A stretch of DNA of 64,000 bases from Taudactylus pleione (taxonomy: Eukaryota > Chordata > Amphibia > Anura > Myobatrachidae): NCBI GenBank assembly GCA_031769625.1, contig JAUIMM010000519.1, positions 1,793,501 to 1,857,500 on the forward strand, in the 5' to 3' direction. Shown piece by piece: positions 21,063 to 30,565 of the stretch. The first letter of the stretch is position 1. Each line of letters opens with the position of its first letter. The position numbers and the translations under genes are program-made. Below the pieces are notes generated by a model, which was given only the letters and a program-made list of their open reading frames with translations, was not told the DNA's origin and did no database searches.

Positions 21063-23095
21063 TAGGGCCCAACCAAATCCATCGCTATTCTTTCAAACGG
21101 CACCTCTATAATAGGCAATGGAACTAGTGGACCCTTAAAATGTGGCCTGGGAGCATGATACTGACACTCAGGGCAGGATGCGCAAAAGTCAGACACCTCT
21201 TTATGAAGCCCGGGCCAAAAAAACCTCTGCATTATTCGCTCAGTGGTTTTCTCTACCCTTAGATGGCCTGCCGTTATATGACCATGGGCCAGATCCAACA
21301 CTGTTATTCTGTAGGCTTTGGGAACTATTAGTTGTTCCACAATATCTTCCCCCTTCTTAGTCACCTGATATAACAAATCCTGACACATTACCATGTGGGG
21401 ATAGGACAAAGGACTATCAGGGTCTACGGGTTTACCATCAACTACCTTTACATTCTCCCTGGCTTTTACCAAAGTAGGGTCATTCAACTGCTCCACGGCA
21501 AAGACCTCTCTTCTTACCTCTAAATGAGGCAGACGATCCACTGGCCCAACAACACTTCCCACCTCAATGGGAGGCACATCAGTTGGCGGGCCATCGTCAC
21601 GCTCCGCATTCTCTAGTTCGCCAACCATAGTAGAAAAAGGGAATAACTCTGACTCAGAAGAAACTCCCTCCTCCACTACATCGACAACCTTCTCAAATGG
21701 ATCGGGGTTGTTCACCTCTGGAACAAAACGGCTTTCCCACAACTTCCAGAAGTGAGCAAAGTCTCTCCCCAATATTGCATCGTACACCAGACCATGCACC
21801 AAACCCACAGAAACTATAGCAGAGCCACATGGTGTCTCGATGTTCACTTCGGCCGTAACATAATATCGAGTATCCCCATGTATGCAGGTCACACCAACAG
21901 TTTTCCCTGTATGCCTCAAGGGGTTCACCAGCTCAGCTTTTATAAGTGTCACCAAGCTACCAGAGTCTAACAGTGCCTCTACTCGGTTGCCATCTACAGT
22001 GAGTACACACATGTGCTTATCAGTCTCAGCCTGCCGGTCAGCCGTACAGGCTGTCTGTGCAAAGAAAGACCCCCTGCGGTAGACATGAGCAGTATCACAT
22101 TGCATAGGTTCAGTTGTAAGTGAACAATTAGCGGCAATATGGCCGAAGCCACCACATCGGTAACACTGAGTCATATTAATGTCTAGTCGTTTACAGGGCA
22201 AGAACCTTCCTGGCCTGGCAGGCCTGTCTCCAGGTTCTACACCCTCAGTCTTAGGTACATTCCACCGCCCAGCACCCTTCTCCCCTGGAACAGTCTTACC
22301 AGTGTCTGTGGGAGTTCGCCGGTGCGCCATCGGGGCTCGGTGGGACATACTCATCAGCTCCTCAGCCGCCACGTACCTCTCCACCAGCTCGACCAACTGG
22401 TCCGCGGACTTAGGGTCTGCATGGCTCACCCACTTGCGCAGAGTCACAGGTAATGATCGCAGGTACCGGTCCATCACAACCCTTTCCACGATCTGTGGTC
22501 CCGTCAGCGTCTCGGGCTGTAGCCATTTTGAGGACAGATGGACGAGGTCATGCATCTGTGAACATGGAGGCTTGTCCCTATGGAACTCCCAGCGGTGGAC
22601 CCGTTGGGCACGAACAAAGGTGGTGACTCCCAAGCGAGTTAGGATCTCCTGTTTTAGTTTTTTATAGTCCTTGGCATCAGCCAGGCATAAGTCGAAATAT
22701 GCTTTTTGTGGCTCCCCAGACAAAAAAGGTGCCACCAGACTTGCCCACTGCTCCTTGGGCCAACTCTCCCTTTCGGCCGTTCTTTCAAATGCGGTGAGAT
22801 AGGCCTCCAAATCATCGCCCGTAGTCATCTTTTGGAGGAAGTGACTGGCTCGTACGGAGTGAGTGGGGGTGGGAGGACCAGTAGTAACATCGCTGGGTCG
22901 GGCGACCAGGTGCTGTATCACCTCTTTTATGGCCTGGCTGTTTTTCTCAATGGAGACCTGTTGAAGTCTGTTAGTCTCCTGCTGAGCTGCTATAGCTTCC
23001 TGCTGAGCCCTGGTAGCTTGGAGCAAGGCCTTAATAATGTCCTCCATTTTGTCCTGGGGTGTAGGTTGGAAGCTGAACCTTGCCTCTCTGAGCAT
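21062..23095 (-). CDS. Gag, aspartic protease and integrase zinc-binding domain, one open frame
   Basis: 677 residues. The natural start may be the second Met (23047), which begins MEDIIKALLQ. Residues about 20-60 are Gln-rich and probably coiled. The capsid C-terminal part, near residues 165-240, has the SCAN-like pattern SSKWLQPETLTGPQIVERVV followed by MDRYLRSLP...ADQLVELVERYV. A CCHC zinc knuckle lies at 311-324 (CYRCGGFGHIAANC). Protease is recognised by LLDSGSLVTLI with Asp377. The C-terminus has the integrase HHCC zinc-binding domain (H604/H606, H611, C638, C641, C644). It then stops at DLVGP, between the zinc-binding domain and catalytic core. That is not a normal boundary, so the stop reflects a frameshift rather than a programmed site. 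Confidence 0.93.
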   Translation of the reverse strand: MLREARFSFQPTPQDKMEDIIKALLQATRAQQEAIAAQQETNRLQQVSIEKNSQAIKEVIQHLVARPSDVTTGPPTPTHSVRASHFLQKMTTGDDLEAYLTAFERTAERESWPKEQWASLVAPFLSGEPQKAYFDLCLADAKDYKKLKQEILTRLGVTTFVRAQRVHRWEFHRDKPPCSQMHDLVHLSSKWLQPETLTGPQIVERVVMDRYLRSLPVTLRKWVSHADPKSADQLVELVERYVAAEELMSMSHRAPMAHRRTPTDTGKTVPGEKGAGRWNVPKTEGVEPGDRPARPGRFLPCKRLDINMTQCYRCGGFGHIAANCSLTTEPMQCDTAHVYRRGSFFAQTACTADRQAETDKHMCVLTVDGNRVEALLDSGSLVTLIKAELVNPLRHTGKTVGVTCIHGDTRYYVTAEVNIETPCGSAIVSVGLVHGLVYDAILGRDFAHFWKLWESRFVPEVNNPDPFEKVVDVVEEGVSSESELFPFSTMVGELENAERDDGPPTDVPPIEVGSVVGPVDRLPHLEVRREVFAVEQLNDPTLVKARENVKVVDGKPVDPDSPLSYPHMVMCQDLLYQVTKKGEDIVEQLIVPKAYRITVLDLAHGHITAGHLRVEKTTERIMQRFFWPGLHKEVSDFCASCPECQYHAPRPHFKGPLVPLPIIEVPFERIAMDLVGP

Positions 23096-23223
23096 TGGCT
23101 GATGCCTCCTCTATGGGACTCCAAGGACACAGTGTTATTTCGACACTCACAAATTGGGTGTCTGTCCCTTTAATTTTTAAATGGAAAGTTTTCCTCTTGC
23201 TGCAACTTCAGTGTGTGTGGTTA

Positions 23224-23239
23224 CCCGCATTTTCCACCA
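23224..23239 (-). other. Primer-binding site
   Basis: On the minus strand TGGTGGAAAATGCGGG lies three bases inside the 5' LTR. TGG plus acceptor-stem-like sequence is expected of a tRNA primer site; I could not assign the tRNA. Confidence 0.7.
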
Positions 23240-23242
23240 TAT

Positions 23243-23847
23243 TGTGACATAGTTAGGTTAGGGGGTCCCTCTCCTGGGTAGAGGACTCCTTCCTTTCACA
23301 CACAGCAGCCGGGAAACAGTACGCCAGACTGGATGCAAGTACAAGCTGGTCGGCGCCAGTCTTTATTGTACAATATCAGAAACAACATAAAGAAAACATA
23401 AACATAAATCCTAGCCCTGTCGGGGCACTAACTTCACAGGTAGTTCCCTCACTACCAGAAACTGGCAGGGCCTAATGCCCTTACCAGCAACAAAAGCACA
23501 GCACAACACTCACGGATAGGTTTTCAAGTGTCTCTGAGCAAACTCCCTGTCTGCTCTCCCAGGTGAGACAATCAGCCCTAAACACACTAGGCTTATATTG
23601 GCCACTCTCAGGTGGAAACCCTAACAAGCCTGTTACCAGGCTAAGAGAACCAAAACCTTGAGTGGCCGTGGGTGGAGCCCTCCCTCTCCTCTCACCCACA
23701 ACCCCCAGGTCCCAAACCGGCTTTTCAAAAAGCCGAAACTCAAACCTGCTACACTGCAGACTTTCTCCTGGGGGTTTAAAACACATAAGACAGGAATCTG
23801 GGACAAATGTACCTGTCACAGACCACTTTACCAAAGATCCTATCACA
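23243..23847 (-). repeat. 5' LTR of the Gmr1-like element
   Basis: 605 bp, TGTGACATAG to CTATCACA on the plus strand, followed by GATG and by an in-phase satellite unit. Confidence 0.95.
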
Positions 23848-24426
23848 GATGTCACTGTGCTCAGGATAGATGCAGTTATACAGTTATGAGATGTCACTGT
23901 GCTCAGGATAGATGCAGTTATACAGTTATGAGATGTCACTGTGCTCAGGATAGATGGAGTTATGCAATTATGAGATGTCACTGTGCTCAAGAAAGATGTA
24001 GTTATACAGTTATGTCATGTCACTGTGCTCAGGATAGATGTTGTTATATTGTTATGTGATGTCACTGTGCTCAGGATAGATGTCGTTATACAGTTAAGAG
24101 ATGTCACTGTGCTCAGGATAGATGTAGTTATACAGTTATGAGATGTCACTGAGCTCAGGATAGATGTAGTAATACAGTTATGTGATGTCACTGTGCTCAG
24201 TATAAATGTAGTTATACACTTATGAGATGTCACTGTGATCAGGAATGATGCAGTTATACAGTTATGTGATGTTACTGTGCTCAGGATAGATGTAGTTAAT
24301 TAGTTATACAGTTATGAGATGTCACTGTGCTCTGGATAGATGTAGTTATACAGTTATGAGATGTTACTGTGATCAGGAATGATGCAGTTATACAGATATG
24401 AGATGTCACAGTACTCAGGATAGATG
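23848..24426. repeat. 42-bp satellite between LTR element and MITE
   Basis: About 14 units resume at GATGTCACTGTGC right after the LTR, in the phase lost at 18153. Both subtypes are present. Confidence 0.95.
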
Positions 24427-24790
24427 CATACATGCCTACCCTCCCGGTTTTGGCGGGAGGCTCCCGATTTTTCGGGTAACCCCCCGCACCCCCGGAGGGG
24501 TAGGCATTTCTCCCGCATTCTGCCCACTTCCTAGTGAAGTGGGCAGAATGAGGAGAATACCAGCGGCGATTGCGGGTCTCCGTGAAGGGGGCGGGCTTAA
24601 GATGTGATTCTGCATGAATCACAGTATTTGGCCCCGCCCCCTATGTAAATTTTACCCAATCGCTGCAGTTTTGCCACGAGGGGGCGGGGCTTAATGGCGC
24701 AAATCATTAGGCCTCACCCCCATCGGCCCCCTGCTGCTTCTCTTACCCAGGCTTCTCCCGGGAAGAGATTATAAAAGATAGGCAAGTATG
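24427..24790. mobile_element. MITE with CATACTTGCC-type ends inside the satellite
   Basis: The ends are CATACATGCCTACC and the complement of GGCAAGTATG. The interior is GC-rich with mirrored CTCCCG/CGGGAG motifs and GGGGCGGGGC boxes. The satellite stops and resumes at the boundaries. Flanks GATAGATG and GAAGATG are similar but not a perfect TSD. No coding sequence. Confidence 0.8.
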
Positions 24791-26746
24791 GAAGATGTAG
24801 TTATACAGTTATGTGATGTCACTGTGCTCAGGATAGATGTCATTATACAGTTATGAGATGTCACTGTGATCAGGATAGATATAGTTATACAGTTATGAGA
24901 TGTCACTGTGATCAGGAATGATGCAGTTATACAGTTATGAGATGTCACTGTGCTCAGGATAGATGTAGTTATACAGTTATGAGATGTCACTGTGATCAGG
25001 AATGATGCAGTTATACAGTTATGTGATGTCACTGTGCTCAGGATAGATGTCATTATACAGTTATGAGATGTCACTGTGATCAGGAATGATGTAGTTATAC
25101 AGTTATGTGATGTCACTGTGCTCAGGATAGATGTAGTTATACAGTTATGAGATGATACTGTGATCAGGAATGATACAGTTATACTGTTATGTGATGTCAC
25201 TGTATTCAGGATTGATGCAGTTATACAGTTATGAGATGTCACTGTGCTCAGGATAGATGTAGTTCTACAGTTATGTGATGTCACTGTTCTCAGGATAGAA
25301 GTAGTTATACAGTTATGAGATGTCACTGTGATCAGGAATGATGCAGTTATACAGTTATGATATGTCACTGTGCTCAGGATAGATGTAGTTATGCAGTTAA
25401 GTGATGTCACTGTGCTCAGTATAGATGTAGTTATACAGTTATGAGATGTCACTGTGATCAGGAATGATGCAGTTATACAGTTATGATATGTCACTTTTCT
25501 AAGGATAGATGTAGTTATACAGTTATGTGATGTCACTGTGCTCAGGATAGATGTAGTTATACAGTTATGAGATGTCACTGTGATCAGGAATGATGCAGTT
25601 ATACAGTTATGATATGTCACTTTTCTAAGGATAGATGTAGTTATACAGTTATGTGATGTCACTGTGCTCAGGATAGATGTAGTTATACAGTTATGAGATG
25701 TCACTGTGATCAGGAATGATGCAGTTATACAGTTATGATATGTCACTGTGCTCAGGATAGATGTCGTTATACAGTCATGATATGTCACTGTGCTCAGGAT
25801 AGATGTAGTTATACAGTTATGTGATGTCACTGTGCTCAGGATAAATGTAGTTATATACTTATGTGATGTCACTGTGATCAGGAATGATGCAGTTATACAG
25901 TTATGTGATGTTACTGTGCTCAGGATAGATGTAGTTAATTAGTTATACAGTTATGAGATGTCACTGTGCTCTGGATAGATGAAGTTATACAGTTATGAGA
26001 TGTTACTGTGATCAGGAATGATGCAGTTATACAGTTATGATATGTCACTGTGCTCAGGATAGATGCAGTTATACAGATATGAGATGTCACTGTGCTCAGG
26101 ATATATGTAGTCATACAGTTATGTGATGTCACTGTGCTCAGGATAGATGTCATTATACAGTTATGAGATGTCACTGTGATCAGGAATGATGTAGTTATAC
26201 AGTTATGTGATGTCACTGTGCTCAGGATAGATGTAGTTATACAGTTATGAGATGATACTGTGATCAGGAATCAACCAGTTATACAGTTATGATATGTCAC
26301 TGTATTCAGGATTGATGCAGTTATACAGTTATGAGATGTCACTGTGCTCAGGATAGATGTAGTTATACAGTTATGTGATGTCACTGTGCTCAGGATAGAT
26401 GTAGTTATACAGTTATGAGATGTCACTGTGATCAGGAATGATGCAGTTATACAGTTATGTGATGTCACTGTGCTCAGGATAGATGTAGTAATACAGTTAT
26501 GTGATGTCACTGTGCTCAGGATAGATGTAGTTATACAGTTATGTGATGTCACTGTTCTCAGGATAGAAGTAGTTATACAGTTATGAGATGTCACTGTGAT
26601 CAGGAATGATGCAGTTATACAGTTATGATATGTCACTGTGCTCAGGATAGATGTAGTTATGCAGTTATGTGATGTCACTGTGCTCAGTATAGATGTAGTT
26701 ATACAGTTATGAGATGTCACTGTGATCAGGAATGATGCAGTTATAC
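24791..26746. repeat. 42-bp satellite between MITE and hAT copy 2
   Basis: About 46 units. A three-unit (126-bp) higher-order repeat marked by CACTTTTCTAAGGATAG occurs twice near 25,493-25,640. A block around 25,100-25,200 recurs near 26,200-26,300. The last bases before the hAT are the TSD AGTTATAC (26739-26746). Confidence 0.95.
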
Positions 26747-27410
26747 TAGGGGTGTGCACCGGCCACTTTTCGTGTTTTGTGTTTTGGTTTTGGATCTGGA
26801 TCTTTCTTCGTGTTTTGGATCTGGATTGGTTTTGCCAAAACCACCCTTCCGTGTTTTGGGTTCTGGGTTTTGTGTTTTGGATCTGTATTTTTTTTAAAAA
26901 AAGCATAAAAACAGCTAAAATCACAGAATTTGTGGGTTTTTCTGCTCCTATGCTATTATTAACCTCAAGAACCTTCATTTCCACTCATTTCCAGTCTATT
27001 CTGAACACCTCACACCTCACAATATTGTTTTTATGGCCAAAAGGTTGCACCGAGGTAGCTGGATGACTATGCTAAGCGACACGAGTGGGCGGCACAAACA
27101 CGTGGCCCATCTAGGAGTGACACTGCAGTGGCAGACAGGATGGCAGTTTGAAAAACTAGGCTCCAAACAGTACATACTGCAAAGAAAAAAAAGAGGTGCA
27201 AGATGGAATTGTCCTTGGGCCCTCCCACCCACCCTTATGTTGTATAAATAGGACATGCACACTTAACAAACCAATAATTTCAGCGCCAGGGTCTGCCACA
27301 TGACTGTGGCTGAAATGATTGGTTCGTTTGGGCCCCCACAAAACAAGCTGGCAATTAATGTGTCCCTGCACAAACTGGTTCTACGGAGGCAAGATGTCGT
27401 CCTCATCCTC

Positions 27411-28403
27411 CTAATCCACCGATTCCTTGGATAAAACAGGAAAAAGGGATTTAGGTGACCCTGGACTGCTTACGGTCTGAGCCAAAGTTTCTGAACTTGA
27501 CAGTAACTTTTTATGAATGCGCTGCAGGTGCCGTATAAGGGAGGATGTTCCTAGGTGGTTAACGTCCCTACCCCTACTTATTTCACCTTTACAAATGGTA
27601 CATATGGCAAGACAGTTGTTGTCCGGATTTGGATAGAAATATTGCCAGACCAAAGAGGTGGAATGTTTGGTCTTCTGCCCAGGCATGACCGTGATGGGCT
27701 TTTTCATCCCACGGACAACAACTGTCTCCCCCGGAGCCTGATTTAAACAAACCACATCACCATCAGAATCCTCGCCAACTTCCTCCTCAGTGCCAGCTAC
27801 ACCAGTATCCTCATCCTGTTGTACTTCAACAGTGACATCTTCAATTTGCATATCAGCAAGTGGACTGTGGGTGCTCCTTTCAGCACTTGCAGGGGGTGTG
27901 CAAATGGTGGAAAGAGCCACCTCTTCCCGTCCAGTGCTGGGAAGGTCAGGCATCGCAACCGCCACCACACTTGGACTCTCCTTGGGGATTTGTGATATCT
28001 TCTTAGAACGCACAGTTCTTCGCTGTGCTTTTGCCAGCTTAACTCGTTTGATTATTTTAGCGGGAGGAGGGCTTCCATCGTCATGTGAAGCTGAACCACT
28101 AGTCATGAACATAGGGAAAGACCTTAGCCGTTCCTTGCCACTCCGTGTCGTAAATGGCTTATTGGCAAGTTTACGTTTCTCTTCAGATGATTTAAATGTT
28201 TTTTTCAAGGTCATTTTCCTGAACTTTGTCATTTGGGATTGTATGTGCCCTTTACTATGACATTGGGCATCGGCCTTGGCAGACGACGTTGATGGCATGT
28301 TATCGTCTATGTCATGACTAGTGGCAGCAGCTTCAGCACTAGGAGGAAGTGGTTCTTGATCTTTCCCTATTTTATTTTTATCTGAGAAAGTTTGGTCCTC
28401 CAT
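27411..28403 (-). CDS. Truncated hAT protein: BED zinc finger without catalytic core
   Basis: 330 residues. Residues 1 to about 325 match the N-terminus of the copy 1 transposase almost residue for residue, with a few substitutions and small indels (KIGKDQEP for KIEKDQEP). The basic region, the acidic stretch and the complete BED finger (CTICKGEI ... RHLQRIH) are kept. The frame then jumps to the last residues of the full gene (ESVD) and ends at a TAG created in the acidic tail. The deletion keeps the reading frame. The product would bind DNA but lack the RNase-H-like core and dimerisation domain. A repressor role, as proposed for some truncated transposases, is only inference. Confidence 0.88.
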   Translation of the reverse strand: MEDQTFSDKNKIGKDQEPLPPSAEAAATSHDIDDNMPSTSSAKADAQCHSKGHIQSQMTKFRKMTLKKTFKSSEEKRKLANKPFTTRSGKERLRSFPMFMTSGSASHDDGSPPPAKIIKRVKLAKAQRRTVRSKKISQIPKESPSVVAVAMPDLPSTGREEVALSTICTPPASAERSTHSPLADMQIEDVTVEVQQDEDTGVAGTEEEVGEDSDGDVVCLNQAPGETVVVRGMKKPITVMPGQKTKHSTSLVWQYFYPNPDNNCLAICTICKGEISRGRDVNHLGTSSLIRHLQRIHKKLLSSSETLAQTVSSPGSPKSLFPVLSKESVD

Positions 28404-28449
28404 TTATGTTATATTGATATATACGTGCGGCTAAGGCGCACACAAACAC

Positions 28450-30055
28450 AGAAAATAATTTTTTATTTTTGTTGGAGACTAGTGCACTTTGTGGGTTACA
28501 CTACCCTTTAAGAAATGAGCCAGCCGGCCCATTACTTATGGGACACAGGCGCACGCTTGGCACTACTTTGTTGATGCACGAGCGGCTACTGCGCACACAA
28601 TTCACAAACACAGAAAATATTTTTTTATTTGGTTTGGACTGGAGTGTACTTTGGGGGTTACAGCACCCTTTAACGGTCAAGCCAGCCGGCCCTTTACTTA
28701 TGACACAGGCGCACGCTTGGCACTACTTTGTTGATGCACGTGCGGCTACTGCGCACACAATTCACAAATACAGAAAATATTTTTTTATTTGGTTTGGACT
28801 GGAGTGTACTTTGGGGGTTACAGCACCCTTTAACGGTCAAGACAGCTGGCCCTTTACTTATGACACAGGCGCACGCTTGGCACTACTTTGATGATGCACG
28901 TGCGGCTACTGCGCACACAATTCACAAACACAGAAAAAATTTTTTTATTTGGTTTGGAGTGTACTTTGGGGGTTACAGCACCCTTTAATGGTCAAGCCAG
29001 CCGGCCCTTTACTTATGACACAGGCGCACGCTTGGCACTACTTTGTTGATGCACGTGCGGATACTGCGCACACAATTCACAAACACAGAAAATATTTTTT
29101 TATTTGGTTTGGACTGGAGTGTACTTTGGGGGTTACAGCACCCTTTAACGGTCAAGCCAGGCGGCCCTTTACTTATGACACAGGCGCACGCTTTGCACTA
29201 CTTTGTTGATGCACGTGCGGCTACTGCGCACACAATTCACAAACACAGAAAATAATTTTTTTTTTGGTTTGGACTGGAGTGTACTTTGGGGGTTACAGCA
29301 CCCTTTAACGGTCAAGCCAGCCGGCCCTTTACTTATGACACAGGCGCACGCTTGGCACTACTTTGTTGATGCACGTGCGGCTACTGCGCACACAATTCAC
29401 AAACACAGAAAAAATTTTTTTATTTGGTTTGGAGTGTACTTTGGGGGTTACAGCACCCTTTAACGGTCAAGCCAGCTGGCCCTTTACTTATGACACAGGC
29501 GCACGCTTGGCACTACTTTGTTGATGCACGTGCGGCTACTGCGCACACAATTCACAAACACAGAAAATATTTTTTTATTTGGTTTGGACTGGAGTGTACT
29601 TTGGGGGTTACAGCACCCTTTAACGGTCAAGCCAGGCGGCCCTTTACTTATGACACAGGCGCACGCTTGGCACTACTTTGTTGATGCACGTGCGGCTACT
29701 GCGCACACAATTCACAAACACAGAAAATAATTTTTTTTTTGGTTTCGACTGGAGTGTACTTTCGGGGGTTACAGCACCCTTAACGGTCAAGCCAGCCGGC
29801 CCTTTACTTATGACACAGGCGCACGCTTGGCACTACTTTGTTGATGCACGTGCGGCTACTGCGCACACAATTCACAAACACAGAAAATATTTTTTTTTTG
29901 GTTTGGACTGGAGTGTACTTTCGGGGGTTACAGCACCCTTTAACGGTCAAGCCAGCCGGCCCTTTACTTATGACACAGGCGCACGCTTGGCACTACTTTG
30001 TTGATGCACGTGCGGCTACTGCGCACACAATTCACAAACACAGAAAATACATTAT
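28450..30055 (-). repeat. Leader tandem array of hAT copy 2, about 10 units
   Basis: Same 160-bp family as at 1-2510, inverted. Several units lack 6 bp (GGTTTGGAGTG instead of GGTTTGGACTGGAGTG), giving 154 bp. The ATG-proximal unit (28,470-28,560) is the most diverged, reads TTAAGAAATGAG where others read TTAACGGTCAAG, and is shared with copy 3. Confidence 0.95.
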
Positions 30056-30565
30056 TTTTTTAGCACTTGGGGGGAGCACCCCTGATGGACAGAGCACCCC
30101 CTGGACAACACTACAGCACCTCTTTAGGACTGGGACACTGCACAGGACTTTGGAGTGGACACAGCCCCTATGGAGAACTGACTGCACAACACAGTCCAGC
30201 CAGCCCCTATGGACTTTGAAGTAGTGGACACAGCCCCTATTAACAACAGCAGCACAGCACAACACAGCCAGCCCCTATGGACTTTGAAGTAGTGGACAAC
30301 AGCCGCACTACACTACACTACACTACACAGCCCTAACTCCCACCCTCCCTCTTCACTGTCCACAGCCGAGTGAGAAAATGGCGCCGACGTGGGTACCTTA
30401 TATAGGATCCAAAACCCGCGAGACTCGGAAGGCGGGATGATGACGTTTTGCCTCGATTTCAGAATCCGAGTCAGGCGGGAAAAGTCGAGCCTGACTCGGA
30501 TCGGACTCGGATCGGGAGGGCTCGGGGGGGTTCGGATTTCAGAAATCCGAACCCGCTCACCCCTA
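30056..30565 (-). promoter_or_regulatory. hAT 5' terminal region with TATA-like box and terminal hairpin
   Basis: On the minus strand CCTATATAAGG (30396-30406) lies about 2 kb upstream of the ATG, facing the transposase. A transcript from it would carry the whole repeat array as 5' leader. Close to the TIR are several ACTCGGA motifs and a perfect 11-bp stem (GGTTCGGATTT, loop CAG, 30529-30553). Promoter use is inferred. Confidence 0.6.

Larger units (their letters stand above)
18154..23847 (-). mobile_element. Gmr1-like LTR retrotransposon (Ty3/gypsy with INT before RT)
   Basis: The two 605-bp LTRs start TGTGACATAG and end CTATCACA. GATG flanks both ends (18150-18153, 23848-23851), so the element entered a satellite unit with a 4-bp TSD. 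On the minus strand the order is 5' LTR, primer-binding site, Gag, protease, integrase, GPY/F-like module, reverse transcriptase, RNase H, polypurine tract, 3' LTR. Integrase upstream of a Ty3-type RT is the arrangement of the Gmr1-like group in fish, amphibians and other deuterostomes. About a dozen mismatches separate the LTRs (near 2 percent), so the insertion is fairly young. One frameshift and one stop codon disable Pol. Confidence 0.95.
26747..30565 (-). mobile_element. hAT transposon copy 2, internally deleted, with perfect TSD
   Basis: 3819 bp from TAGGGGTGTGCACC to the complement of TAGGGGTGAGCGGG. AGTTATAC flanks both ends (26739-26746, 30566-30573), the 8-bp TSD that defines hAT. 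Order on the minus strand: terminal hairpin, TATA-like box, about 400 bp of leader, about 10 leader repeats, ATG, BED-finger ORF, 3' region. Compared with copy 1 about 2.1 kb is missing between a TATCCAAG near codon 325 and GAATCGGTGG near the end of the gene. The TSD shows a genuine transposition event, not a duplication. Confidence 0.96.

Noticed and set aside
21055..21070. Programmed frameshift between Gag-PR and Pol
   Set aside because: The break lies between two integrase domains, not at the gag-pro or pro-pol border; decay is simpler.
21142..23173. Plus-strand ORFs (up to 162 codons) across the LTR element
   Set aside because: Antisense shadows of the Gag-Pol frames.
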